Below are positions 7,334-15,719 of a DNA stretch of 25,976 nucleotides, piece by piece; positions within the stretch are counted from its first letter, which is position 1; every line of letters begins with the position of its first letter. The DNA is taken from contig SKXR01000075.1 in assembly GCA_007128275.1 (NCBI GenBank), forward strand, positions 1-25,976, read 5' to 3'. A program made the position numbers and the translations under genes. Origin of the DNA: Kiritimatiellia bacterium. GTDB lineage: Bacteria > Verrucomicrobiota > Kiritimatiellia > SLAD01. The notes under the pieces are model-generated. The model made no database searches. It worked only from the letters and a program-made list of their open reading frames with translations, and was not told the origin of the DNA.

Positions 7334-9862
7334 TCAAGCGGCCGGTACCGCGCCGAGATCTCCTCTGATCTTTTGAATGCGTCTTTCGGCATCCGGTGCG
7401 GCCGGCACGTTCGCTTCTACAACGCGTTCGAGCAAATTGATCGCCGAGGCACGGTCTCCCTCCGCTTCCCGCATGGAGGCGGCCGTAAAGGCGGCGCGTG
7501 TAAACCAGATGGTGGCTTCCGGTCCGCGGGCGTCCCGATTATGCACATATTCATAGACCACCTGCAAATAGCGGGCGAGGGCTTCCGCGGCGTCCCCGGT
7601 TTTCTCGTGACAACGCCCGATCTTGTATTCCGCCTGCAACTTCGCGCCGTTCGAGGCCGTGGGGCTGTCCAGTACGGCCTGATAAGCCACCATGGCTTCA
7701 TCGTACCGGGCAGGGTCTTCGTTTCCGAGTGTAAAGTGACAGTCCCCTTTCCGGCCCCACGCCAGGACGGCCAGCCGACGGTCGGGATATCGGCGGATGA
7801 CCTCCTCAAAAGCTAGAATGGCGCCCGAAAACTCGCCCAATTGACTCAGCGTATCGCCTTGCGCAAAGCGCACCTCGGGCATCTTCGCACTATTCGGATA
7901 TTCCTTTGCCAACCGGTTAAAATGATCAATGGCCTTGAGGTACTCTTCCTGTTCCATGGCGGCCCGGCCGGCCCAGTACAAGGAGATATCGCCCAAGGCG
8001 CCGTCCGGATGTGCGTCGGTCACCTCGAGGAAACGGCGCTCCGCTTCCACGAACAACCCCTGATTGTAATGGTACGAAGCCAACCAGAACAATACGTCGG
8101 GCGTCCATGTCGAGTGCGGGAATCGCTGAATGAACGCATCGCTGACCGTCAAGGCGGCCTCGTTCTCGCCCAACAGATAGAGACACCAGCCGCGCATATA
8201 AAAGGCCTGCTCGGCGGACGCGGCTTGCGGGAACTTTTCCACGACCCGCTCAAAATCAGCCAACGCTTCCTGAAACAAGCCCAGCCGGTAACGGATCAGG
8301 CCCCGCCGGTGCAGGGCATCGGCATACATCGGCCCGCCCGGATACCCCTGCATCAGTCGGTTGTAGGCGGTGATCGCGCGTTCCCATTCGCTGATCTCTT
8401 CGTTCAATCCGCCGATGCGCATGGCCGACTGTTCCGCATATTGACTCGCGGGAAACGCATCTTCGATGGCGCGAAATTCGCTGATCGCTTCCTCCACCTT
8501 GCGTTGACGGGCCAGACATTCCGCCGCCTGGAAGAGGGCCAGAGGAATCAGATCGCTGCCCGGAAAGACTTTGGTCATGAGCAGATACTCTTCCCGGGCA
8601 CGGGCAAACTGACGACTTTGGAAATAGGAGTCCGCCACCTTGAAGAGGGCTTGCTGGCGTTCCATCAAACCGGGATGCAAGGCGTAGGCCTTCTCGAACG
8701 ACGAGGCCGCTTCGATCGGGCGGCGCATTCCCAACAACGTCCACGCGCGTCCCAACAACGCGTTGGCCCTGCCTTCGTCGTCTTCAAACGCTTCCAAGTA
8801 ATGCTGATACGCTTCCAATGCGTCGCTGTAGCGCTCCTGCTCCAACAAGGCGCCGGCGAGCTCCAGCTGCGCCTGCGCCGAGACCTCATGGCCCGGTATG
8901 GCGCTGATCACCCGCTCCAACAGGACAATGCCCTCTTCCCAAGCGCCCATTCTAAAGAGCACCCGCGCGCGCAACAGACGCCCACGATTCACCACCGCCT
9001 GCTCGCGGGTACCCTCCTGTCCCGTGACCAACGCGTCCAGTGCCAATTCGAAGTCGCCGCCCACCTCCTCAATGCGCGCCACGGCATACCACGCTTCCGC
9101 CGCCCAGTCCGAAGGAAGCGTCTCGCGCTCGATCAGCGCGTCCAAGACCTCCCGTGCCTCCTCCAGATCGTCTCGATCCACCAACATGACGCCCAACCAT
9201 AAACGCGCCGTTTGGGATGCCCGCGTCGTATCAAACGCCTCGATCAACCGGCGCAACAACGCCTCCGCTTCGCCCAGTCGATCCAGGTCGATCAGCGAAC
9301 CGGCCCAGTCCAGCAGGTTATCCGGCGCCTCGGGATCTTCGGGGTAATTGCGGTCAAACATCTCAAACACCCGCAACGCCGATTCGTGACGCTGCGTGCG
9401 GGCGTACGACCGGCCGAACATGCGTAGCCGTTGCGCCGCCTCCGCGTCTTCCAACACGGCCGGCTCCACCGCATTCAGTTCTTCAATGACCTGTTCGTAC
9501 GATCCGCGCGCATACTGGGATCGAGCCCGCCAAAACCGGTACACCTGGCGCAGGGCCGGCTCCGCCTCTTCAAGGCGGTCGGTATCGAGAATATCCAGTA
9601 CGGCTTCGTGCCGGCTGCGCCGGTATAGGGCGCGCACCAACCAAAGGGTGGCTTCCCGGATTTGATCAGGATCGTTGGCCCGCTTCAACGCGTCTTCGAA
9701 GAAGCGCTGGGCCGCACTGTACATGCCGTCTTCGTACGCCGCCGCGCCCGCCGTCAGGTCACGGGCCACCGCGCGTTCACGGCGCGACTGAGCGTCGGCC
9801 GGCGCAGCCAGCACGCACACGCACAACAACACCATCGCAATCCACTGCTGTCTGCACAACAT
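7334..9862 (-). CDS. Large periplasmic tetratricopeptide-repeat protein
   Basis: 842 residues from ATG 9862. This start gives a clear signal peptide (MLCRQQ... to ADA|Q at about residue 24); an upstream ATG at 9973 would add 37 residues and bury it. The rest is almost entirely TPR helix pairs, with repeated patterns such as GLFQEALADFERVVEKFPQ and GEFSGAILAFEEVIRRYP, similar to YbgF/CpoB and BamD-type repeats. Such proteins commonly sit upstream of exbB/exbD/tonB in Gram-negative bacteria and act as periplasmic scaffolds. No catalytic motif is seen. It is the first gene of the coupled unit; a promoter-like site and a leader hairpin lie upstream. Confidence 0.85.
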   Translation of the reverse strand: MLCRQQWIAMVLLCVCVLAAPADAQSRRERAVARDLTAGAAAYEDGMYSAAQRFFEDALKRANDPDQIREATLWLVRALYRRSRHEAVLDILDTDRLEEAEPALRQVYRFWRARSQYARGSYEQVIEELNAVEPAVLEDAEAAQRLRMFGRSYARTQRHESALRVFEMFDRNYPEDPEAPDNLLDWAGSLIDLDRLGEAEALLRRLIEAFDTTRASQTARLWLGVMLVDRDDLEEAREVLDALIERETLPSDWAAEAWYAVARIEEVGGDFELALDALVTGQEGTREQAVVNRGRLLRARVLFRMGAWEEGIVLLERVISAIPGHEVSAQAQLELAGALLEQERYSDALEAYQHYLEAFEDDEGRANALLGRAWTLLGMRRPIEAASSFEKAYALHPGLMERQQALFKVADSYFQSRQFARAREEYLLMTKVFPGSDLIPLALFQAAECLARQRKVEEAISEFRAIEDAFPASQYAEQSAMRIGGLNEEISEWERAITAYNRLMQGYPGGPMYADALHRRGLIRYRLGLFQEALADFERVVEKFPQAASAEQAFYMRGWCLYLLGENEAALTVSDAFIQRFPHSTWTPDVLFWLASYHYNQGLFVEAERRFLEVTDAHPDGALGDISLYWAGRAAMEQEEYLKAIDHFNRLAKEYPNSAKMPEVRFAQGDTLSQLGEFSGAILAFEEVIRRYPDRRLAVLAWGRKGDCHFTLGNEDPARYDEAMVAYQAVLDSPTASNGAKLQAEYKIGRCHEKTGDAAEALARYLQVVYEYVHNRDARGPEATIWFTRAAFTAASMREAEGDRASAINLLERVVEANVPAAPDAERRIQKIRGDLGAVPAA

Positions 9863-9882
9863 CACGTATACCCTGTTTCCTC

Positions 9883-9900
9883 TCCCCGCCTCCGCGGGGA
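9883..9900 (-). promoter_or_regulatory. Leader hairpin before the TPR gene
   Basis: On the minus strand, TCCCCGC (9900-9894) and GCGGGGA (9889-9883) form a 7-bp GC-rich stem with the 4-base loop GGAG. The stem ends about 20 bases before the ATG of the TPR gene, and AGGAAACAGGG follows it. A strong stem that shows a Shine-Dalgarno-like GGAG in its loop could affect ribosome access, but a transcription pause or chance are also possible. Confidence 0.4.
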
Positions 9901-9932
9901 ATACGCCGCCATGAACCCAAAGCCAGATGACT

Positions 9933-9961
9933 ACTGTAGTCGCCCCCAGCCGGCACATCAA
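9933..9961 (-). promoter_or_regulatory. Candidate sigma-70-type promoter for the TPR-ExbBD-TonB-his unit
   Basis: Minus-strand TTGATG (9961-9956) and TACAGT (9938-9933) are spaced by 17 bases, each matching consensus at 4 of 6 positions. It lies about 70 bases upstream of the TPR start and downstream of the uvrA stop, so it would drive the eight-gene unit independently of uvrA. Confidence 0.35.
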
Positions 9962-10026
9962 GTGCGCGTTCAAGGAGGGAAGCCGTCCGCAGGCGTCGCC
10001 GGATCGCGCAGATAGGCCCGCGCGCG

Positions 10027-12879
10027 CTACCCTTTGCCCGGCAGGTGCAGCACGTCCCTGAGATAGCGGCCGGTGTGGGAGGCCGGCGTGGCCGCCACCT
10101 CTTCCGGGGTTCCGGCCACCACCAGTTCGCCCCCGCCATCCCCGCCTTCCGGGCCGAGATCGATGATGTGATCGGCCGTCTTGATGACGTCCAGATTATG
10201 TTCAATCACCACCACGGTATTGCCGGCATCCCGCAAGCGATGCAACACGCCGAGCAAACGATGAATATCCGCGAAATGCAGGCCCGTGGTTGGTTCGTCG
10301 AGCAGATACATCGTGCGGCCCGTATCCTTCCGGCTTAATTCCGCCGACAGTTTCATCCGCTGCGCTTCGCCGCCCGACAACGTCGTGGCGGGCTGACCCA
10401 GCGAGAGGTAATCCAACCCGACATCCGACAGCGTGCGCAACTTGCGCGCAATTCTCGGAACAGGCTCGAAGAGCACCAAGGCCTCTTCAATGGTCATGTC
10501 CAAGACTTCGGCGATATTCTTGCCATGATAACGGACTTCCAGGGTTTCCTTGTTGTACCGCTTGCCGCGGCATTGCTCGCACGTCACATACACGTCGGGC
10601 AGAAAATGCATTTCAATTTTCAGAATGCCGTCGCCCTTGCAGGCTTCGCAACGACCGCCTTTCACGTTGAAGCTGTAACGGCCCGGGCCGTACCCGCGCA
10701 CTTTCGACGCCGGCAATTGCGCAAAGAGATCGCGGATCAACGAGAACGTGCCCGTGTAGGTGGCCGGATTGCTGCGCGGCGTGCGACCGATCGGCGACTG
10801 ATCAATCACGATCACCTTGTCCAACTTATCCAAACCCGTGATCTTCTTGTATTCGCCCGGTCGCTCCTTGGATTTGTAGAAATGCCGAAACAACGCGCGG
10901 CGTAGGATATCGTCCACCAACGTGCTCTTTCCGCTGCCCGAAACGCCCGTCACACAGATCAGCGCCCCCAGCGGGAATTTCACCTGGACGTCTTTCAGGT
11001 TGTTCGCACACGCGCCCGTCACCGTGAGGTGTCCGTTCCGGGGTTTGTTCCGCTTCTTCGGCACTTCGACCTCGAGCGTGCGGTTCATGTACTGCGCTGT
11101 CAGCGAATCCTTCTGTTTCAGCAACGCCTTCAGATTCCCCGCGAACACGACCTCGCCGCCGTGCACCCCGGCGCCCGGCCCGAGATCCAGGATGTAGTCC
11201 GATTCACGGATGGTCTGTTCATCGTGCTCGACCACGACCACCGTGTTGCCAAGACCGCGCAGGTCTTTGAGAGTATGAATGAGTTTTTCGTTGTCGCGTT
11301 GATGCAACCCGATGCTCGGTTCGTCCAACACATACAGGACGCCCACCAAACCCGCACCGATCTGGGTCGCCAAGCGGATACGTTGCGCTTCGCCGCCCGA
11401 CAACGTCCCGCTTTCGCGGTCCAACGAAAGATAGTCCAGACCCACGTTCGTCAGGAACCGCAACCGTTCGCGGATCTCTTTCAGCACGTCCTTGGCAATC
11501 TTTGCATCCTGACTCGACAGCTTCAGCGAGTCAAAGAATGCCAGGCCCCGGACAATGGACATGCGGCATACGTCCACCACGGATTTTCCGCCCACATAAC
11601 AAGACAGCGCCTCGGGCCGCAGACGCGCGCCGTCACAGGTCTTGCAGTGCTGCCGCGTCATGTACCCGTGCAATCGGTGGCGCGTAAACTCGCTGTCGGT
11701 TTCCTCCAAGCGCCGCTCCAAATTGGGCAGCACACCTTCAAAAGGCTTCTCGTACTTGTGATGGGCTCCGCCACGCCAGAACCCAAACTCGATTTCCTCC
11801 TCCCCGGACCCGTGTAACAGGATCTCCCGAAACGATTTCGGCAGTTTGTTGAACGGCGTGTCCAAACTGATCCCGTAATGCTTGGCGACGGCGCGAATCA
11901 ATCCCTTATAATAAATGATCAGGCGCCGGCCTCCGCGGCGCCATGCGTGAATCGCGCCTTTGTCCAGCGAAAGTTCCTTGTCGGGCACGACCAGGTCTTC
12001 GTCGAACACCAGCATCGTCCCGAGCCCGTGACATACAGGACAGGCGCCATAAGGACTGTTGAAGGAAAAATGGCGCGGCGTCAGTTCGTCGAAACTCAGG
12101 CCGCACGGAATACAGGCGTTCCGCTCGGAATACAACTTCTCCGTCCATTGATCCTTTTTCGTCTCGACCAGCGCAACCAATACCCCGTTGCCCGTACGCA
12201 AGGCGGTCTCCACCGAGTCCGTGATACGGGAACGAAGTCGCTCTTCGATGGTCAGACGATCCACCACCACATCAATCGAGTGCTTTTTCTTCTTGTCCAG
12301 CTTGGGCGCGTCGTCTATTTCGCTCAACGTACCGTTCACGCGCACACGCACGAATCCCTGTTTCCGGATCGAAGCGAAAATCTCATCGTGCTGCCCCTTC
12401 CGTCCCTGGACCATGGGCGAGAGGATCATCAACCGGGTCTTGGGCGGCATCTTCAGCAACTGATCCACAATCTCGTCCGCACTCTGTTTGGAAATGGGTT
12501 TGCCGCATTGCGGACAGTGGGGTTTGCCCACATTCGCGTAGAGCAATCGCAGGTAATCGTGGATTTCCGTGGTCGTGGCGACGATCGAACGCGGATTCGA
12601 TCCGGCGGTGCGCTGCTCGATGGAGATGGCCGGGGAAAGGCCTTCGATGTAGTCGACATCCGGCTTCTGCATTTGGTCGAGAAACTGGCGGGCGTACGCG
12701 GATAGACTTTCCACGTATTTCCGTTGCCCTTCCGCATACAACGTGTCAAACGCCAGGGAAGACTTCCCCGAACCGCTCAACCCCGTAATAACCGTCAACT
12801 TATTACGCGGAATCCGGACCGTAATATTCTTCAGGTTATGCTCGCGCGCACCCGCCACTACAATGGATTGTTTGCTCAT
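10027..12879 (-). CDS. uvrA: UvrABC system protein A (excinuclease ATPase)
   Basis: 950 residues, full length. UvrA dimers recognise bulky DNA lesions and load UvrB in nucleotide excision repair. Two ABC ATPase modules are visible: Walker A GLSGSGKSSLAFDTLYAEG near residue 35 and GVSGSGKSTLVDDIL near 645; signature motifs LSGGEAQRIRLATQIG and LSGGEAQRMKLSAELS; and Walker B/DEP motifs VLYVLDEPSIGLH and MYLLDEPTTGLH. Zinc-binding CxxC pairs occur at CPQCG, CIPCG...CPVCHG and CEACKGDG...CEQCRGKRY. The KRYVESLSAYARQFL start of domain I is intact. No strong Shine-Dalgarno is seen at ATG 12879, and no LexA box is visible upstream. It is divergent from feoA. Confidence 0.98.
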   Translation of the reverse strand: MSKQSIVVAGAREHNLKNITVRIPRNKLTVITGLSGSGKSSLAFDTLYAEGQRKYVESLSAYARQFLDQMQKPDVDYIEGLSPAISIEQRTAGSNPRSIVATTTEIHDYLRLLYANVGKPHCPQCGKPISKQSADEIVDQLLKMPPKTRLMILSPMVQGRKGQHDEIFASIRKQGFVRVRVNGTLSEIDDAPKLDKKKKHSIDVVVDRLTIEERLRSRITDSVETALRTGNGVLVALVETKKDQWTEKLYSERNACIPCGLSFDELTPRHFSFNSPYGACPVCHGLGTMLVFDEDLVVPDKELSLDKGAIHAWRRGGRRLIIYYKGLIRAVAKHYGISLDTPFNKLPKSFREILLHGSGEEEIEFGFWRGGAHHKYEKPFEGVLPNLERRLEETDSEFTRHRLHGYMTRQHCKTCDGARLRPEALSCYVGGKSVVDVCRMSIVRGLAFFDSLKLSSQDAKIAKDVLKEIRERLRFLTNVGLDYLSLDRESGTLSGGEAQRIRLATQIGAGLVGVLYVLDEPSIGLHQRDNEKLIHTLKDLRGLGNTVVVVEHDEQTIRESDYILDLGPGAGVHGGEVVFAGNLKALLKQKDSLTAQYMNRTLEVEVPKKRNKPRNGHLTVTGACANNLKDVQVKFPLGALICVTGVSGSGKSTLVDDILRRALFRHFYKSKERPGEYKKITGLDKLDKVIVIDQSPIGRTPRSNPATYTGTFSLIRDLFAQLPASKVRGYGPGRYSFNVKGGRCEACKGDGILKIEMHFLPDVYVTCEQCRGKRYNKETLEVRYHGKNIAEVLDMTIEEALVLFEPVPRIARKLRTLSDVGLDYLSLGQPATTLSGGEAQRMKLSAELSRKDTGRTMYLLDEPTTGLHFADIHRLLGVLHRLRDAGNTVVVIEHNLDVIKTADHIIDLGPEGGDGGGELVVAGTPEEVAATPASHTGRYLRDVLHLPGKG

Positions 12880-12909
12880 GTCTAGAAATGCCGAGTAAAG
12901 AGAACGCTC

Positions 12910-12939
12910 TTAATACCACGTCCCTTCACCCGTTTCCAA
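12910..12939 (-). promoter_or_regulatory. Candidate uvrA promoter
   Basis: Minus-strand TTGGAA (12939-12934) and TATTAA (12915-12910) are 18 bases apart, and TGG precedes the -10 as in extended -10 promoters. The predicted start lies about 25-30 bases before the uvrA ATG. Confidence 0.38.
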
Positions 12940-13073
12940 TGCGCATTTTTTCTCGGTCTTGGGGGGGGACGGGCGTTCCCGACCGCTTGTCGATCTCAAA
13001 TCGGCCATCGACAATCGGAAATCCCCCCCACTACACCCTTATCGGGCCAAGTCCCCCTTCTCGCCGCGACCTC

Positions 13074-13103
13074 TTGCAAACCTTCATCTGTTTGATATAT
13101 AGA
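13074..13103 (+). promoter_or_regulatory. Weak candidate promoter for feoAB
   Basis: TTGCAA (13074-13079) is followed 18 bases later by TATAGA (13098-13103); the overlapping TATATA (13096-13101) would give 16. Transcription would start only a few bases before the feoA ATG at 13117, and no Shine-Dalgarno is seen there. The 237-bp divergent uvrA/feoA gap contains no clear Fur box that I can identify by eye. Confidence 0.25.
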
Positions 13104-13116
13104 ACAGATAGTTTAA

Positions 13117-13386
13117 ATGCATACCTTCACACCATGTCCTGTTGCCCCTGGGGAACGAAATCTGGCCGGATGTCCCGTCGGGACGCGCGGATGGATTGTG
13201 TCTGTTCAGGACGGGCCGGACGCCAATCGCCTGAAGGCCATGGGCCTTTGCGCCGGCCACGCCATCCAAGTGGCGCGCGCGGGCGATCCCATGGTCGTGG
13301 ACATATTCAACTCCCGTGTGGCCTTGGCCCGACAGCTCGCCGCCGGGATAGGCATTACCGTCGGCACGGGGACGTTCGATGACTGA
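13117..13386 (+). CDS. feoA: Ferrous iron transport protein A (FeoA)
   Basis: 89 residues. FeoA is a small cytoplasmic SH3-like protein that supports FeoB-driven Fe2+ import. The pattern here fits: a first strand with GWIVSV (25-30), 'RLKAMGLCAGHAIQVAR' (38-54) equivalent to the family's 'rL..mGl.pG..v.v....', and a closing 'VVDIFNSRVALARQLAAGI' (60-78), where FeoA proteins normally have 'g....l...a..I.v'. The N-terminal ~18 residues, including PCPVAPGERNLAGCPVG, are longer than in short FeoAs. It overlaps feoB by 8 bases, which confirms the pairing. Confidence 0.88.
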   Translation: MHTFTPCPVAPGERNLAGCPVGTRGWIVSVQDGPDANRLKAMGLCAGHAIQVARAGDPMVVDIFNSRVALARQLAAGIGITVGTGTFDD

Positions 13387-15331
13387 CACGACCACGATCC
13401 CCTTCTCCACGCCGCCGCGGAAGGCCACACCGGTGCGGGAGCCGGTCATCGCGTTGATCGGCAATCCCAACACCGGCAAGACCACGTTGTTTAATGCGTT
13501 AACCGGCTTGCAAGTGAAGACCGCCAATTATCCCGGCACCACCGTCGAATGCCGTCACGCGCGCCTCCAACAGCAAGGCCATTCCGTGACCTTGGTGGAT
13601 CTTCCCGGCATTTACAGCCTTTCCTCCAACTCGCCCGAAGAAGGCATTGTCCTTGATCTGCTCCTGCAAAGGGCCAAGCCGCCCGTCGGCATCGTGCCGG
13701 GACCGGACGGACGGATATTGGACGGGATGGTGCTTGTCATCGACGCCTTGCGCCTCGAACGCAGTCTCTTTATGGCTACGCAACTGCGCGAATTCAACAT
13801 CCCCATTGTGATGGCGTTGAACAAAATGGATCTGGCGGCCAAGCGCGGCATCCATATCGATCCCGAACAACTCACACGCGAAACCGGCTTGCCCGTTGTC
13901 CCCATCTCCGCAAAGCTCGGCGACGGGCTTCTCGATCTCATTCACGCCATGATGAACGGGGAATTGGGCGTCGTATCCGTTCCCTCTGCCCCGCCCTGCG
14001 GCAGCTGTTCCGGTTGCCCGTTTCAAAGCGGTTTCGCCTGGTCTTGCCGGGTGGCGGCATCCTGTATGCGTCGCCCGGGCAAACAACATTCCGCGCGCAG
14101 CGAAGCGGCGGACCGTTTCCTCACACATCCGGTCGGCGGCTGGGCCGCGTTTGTCACCGTGATGCTGGGCCTGTTCTATCTCGTTTTTCATTTGGCGTCG
14201 ATCCCGATGGATTTGATCGACGCGCTCTTCGGCAAATTAGGCGGTTGGATCCATGCAAGGCTGGCCGACGGATGGCTGCAAAGTCTGTTGGTCGACGGCA
14301 TCATCGGCGGTGTCGGCGGCATTCTCGTCTTCTTGCCGCAGATCGCGATCCTTTTCTTTCTCCTGGCCCTGTTGGAAGATACGGGTTATCTCGCGCGCGC
14401 GGCCCTGGTCATGGACCGGTTCATGCGCCGCATCGGTTTACCGGGCAAAGCCTTCGTCCCGCTCCTCACCGCGCACGCCTGCGCCATCCCCGCGATCATG
14501 GCCACGCGCGTGATCGAACATCCGAAGGACCGTCTCTTGACCATCCTCATCGCGCCGCTGATGAGTTGCTCGGCGCGCATCCCGGTTTACACCATGCTGA
14601 TCGCCCTGCTGTTCCCGAACGATCCGTTCCGGGCGGCCTTGACGTTTCTCGCCGCCTACTTCATCGGTTTAAGCGCGGCGATGGGGGTGGCTTGGCTGTT
14701 CCGCCGTACGATGTTTCGCGGTGAATCTGCGCCGTTGCTGTTGGAACTGCCGGACTTTCACGTCCCTAGTCTGCGTACGGCGCTGTGCACCATGGTGGAG
14801 CGCTCCGGCATATTCGTGCGTCAAGCCGGTACCGTCATCTTGCTTATTTCCATGATCCTCTGGGCCTTGGCGTACTTTCCCCGCTCGGACGCCGAAGGAG
14901 CGGAAGCGCTGGAACAATCATTCGCGGGCCGCGCGGGCCAATTCATGGAACCCGTTCTCAAACCGTTGGGTTACGACTGGCAAATCGGGATCGGCCTGAT
15001 CACTTCCCTGGCGGCGCGTGAAGTTATTGTCCCGACCCTTTCGGTTGTCTATGGTGTGGGCGGTGATCAGAACGACGACGAAGTAAGCCCCTCCCTGCTA
15101 AACACCTTGCGATCGGCCACGCGCAGCGACGGCACCCCGGTATTCACGGTCGCCACTTGTTTGAGTCTCCTCATGTTCTATATTCTCGCCGCCCAATGTC
15201 TCCCGACACAAGTCATCACCCGCCGCGAAACCAACACCTGGCGCTGGCCGATCTTCCAATTCGCCTACATGAACGTCCTCGCCTACGTCGCGGCCCTCAT
15301 CGTGTATCAGACCGCCTCGCGGATACTGTGA
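13379..15331 (+). CDS. feoB: Ferrous iron transport GTPase/permease (FeoB) with a Cys-rich linker
   Basis: 650 residues. FeoB imports Fe2+ across the inner membrane. The N-terminal G domain has G1 GNPNTGKT (28-35), G3 DLPG (74-77), G4 NKMD (148-151) and G5 SAK (177-179). The permease core follows from about 250, with gate-like helices and the conserved PAIMATRVIEHPKDRLLTIL and APLMSCSARIPVY (371-404). The usual GFGC before PAIMA reads AHAC here, with the Cys (C368) kept. Between the two parts lies an unusual cluster C207-x2-C210-x2-C213-x9-C223-x5-C229. The protein lacks a separate FeoC partner in the window. Membrane topology and family assignment are secure; the role of the Cys cluster is inferred. 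Confidence 0.95.
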   Translation: MTDTTTIPFSTPPRKATPVREPVIALIGNPNTGKTTLFNALTGLQVKTANYPGTTVECRHARLQQQGHSVTLVDLPGIYSLSSNSPEEGIVLDLLLQRAKPPVGIVPGPDGRILDGMVLVIDALRLERSLFMATQLREFNIPIVMALNKMDLAAKRGIHIDPEQLTRETGLPVVPISAKLGDGLLDLIHAMMNGELGVVSVPSAPPCGSCSGCPFQSGFAWSCRVAASCMRRPGKQHSARSEAADRFLTHPVGGWAAFVTVMLGLFYLVFHLASIPMDLIDALFGKLGGWIHARLADGWLQSLLVDGIIGGVGGILVFLPQIAILFFLLALLEDTGYLARAALVMDRFMRRIGLPGKAFVPLLTAHACAIPAIMATRVIEHPKDRLLTILIAPLMSCSARIPVYTMLIALLFPNDPFRAALTFLAAYFIGLSAAMGVAWLFRRTMFRGESAPLLLELPDFHVPSLRTALCTMVERSGIFVRQAGTVILLISMILWALAYFPRSDAEGAEALEQSFAGRAGQFMEPVLKPLGYDWQIGIGLITSLAAREVIVPTLSVVYGVGGDQNDDEVSPSLLNTLRSATRSDGTPVFTVATCLSLLMFYILAAQCLPTQVITRRETNTWRWPIFQFAYMNVLAYVAALIVYQTASRIL

Positions 15332-15436
15332 GACTCGTCCTTGCATGCGTGTCCTGCTGCATCGACCGCGTTAGCCTTTCCTGCATCTCCCGCCCTCCTG
15401 TTCTCAAAGCGGATCCCTTTCGGCCTTGGTTCCCTC

Positions 15437-15474
15437 GTGCGGAAAAATGTCACACGTGTGACATTTTTCCGCAC
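15437..15474. repeat. Perfect 38-bp palindrome (two 19-bp arms, no spacer)
   Basis: Every base from 15437 to 15474 matches the reverse complement; the symmetry fails at the next pair. The core is TGTCACACGTGTGACA, flanked by AAAAA on the left and TTTTT on the right, then GG/CC and GTGC/GCAC ends. The core can be read as TGTCA-N6-TGACA, the half-site spacing of CRP/FNR-family operators. The A5-stem-T5 layout also fits a bidirectional intrinsic terminator with a tight loop, 105 bases after feoB. The symmetry is certain; the function is not. Confidence 0.85.
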
Positions 15475-15510
15475 AGGGGTTGGGATCGCCTGAGGATTTC
15501 TGTACTGGCA

Positions 15511-15538
15511 TTGGTCGTTCTTCGATGCTATCTATGAT
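15511..15538 (+). promoter_or_regulatory. Candidate promoter of tRNA-Ser
   Basis: TTGGTC (15511-15516) and TATGAT (15533-15538) are 16 bases apart, ending 15 bases before the mature tRNA 5' end. The -10 element matches consensus at 5 of 6 positions. Confidence 0.45.
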
Positions 15539-15553
15539 CCAAGACAGGCCCAC

Positions 15554-15641
15554 GGAGGGATGGCTGAGTGGTTGAAAGCACCGGTCTTGAAAACCGGCGA
15601 ACCGAAAGGTTCCGTGGGTTCGAATCCCACTCCCTCCGCCA
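15554..15641 (+). tRNA. tRNA-Ser (anticodon UGA), CCA encoded
   Basis: The acceptor stem GGAGGGA (15554-15560) pairs with TCCCTCC (15631-15637), followed by discriminator G and encoded CCA. The anticodon arm CCGGT-CTTGAAA-ACCGG gives anticodon TGA (serine, UCA codons). A long variable arm (GAACCGAAAGGTTC) marks a class II tRNA, and the T arm GTGGG-TTCGAAT-CCCAC is perfect. No integrase or duplicated 3' end is seen nearby, so there is no sign that it served as an attachment site. Confidence 0.98.
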
Positions 15642-15719
15642 ATGCGGGTATATTCCTGCTCGCTTCATTGGTTCAACCGCCGCATTGAGATGAACGCGAC
15701 AACGCATTCCGCTTGATGT

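Larger units (their letters stand above)
15332..15553. other. Gene-free spacer between feoB and tRNA-Ser
   Basis: This 222-bp stretch has no credible open frame. It contains the 38-bp palindrome and the candidate tRNA promoter, listed separately; nothing else is recognisable. Confidence 0.6.

Noticed and set aside
7841..9202. 453-residue plus-strand open frame
   Set aside because: It is the antisense of the TPR gene, whose repeat periodicity and signal peptide make the minus strand the coding one.
12888..13382. 164-residue plus-strand open frame overlapping feoA
   Set aside because: It crosses the uvrA/feoA gap and runs out of frame over feoA; there is no recognisable domain or ribosome-binding site.
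15505..15525. TGGCA-containing stretch considered as a sigma-54 promoter
   Set aside because: No matching TTGC at the right spacing; a sigma-70-type promoter for the tRNA fits better.
15640..15687. CAATGCGG...CCGCATTG inverted pair after the tRNA, considered as a terminator or attachment site
   Set aside because: The loop is 32 bases with no T-run, and no integrase or repeated tRNA end is present.
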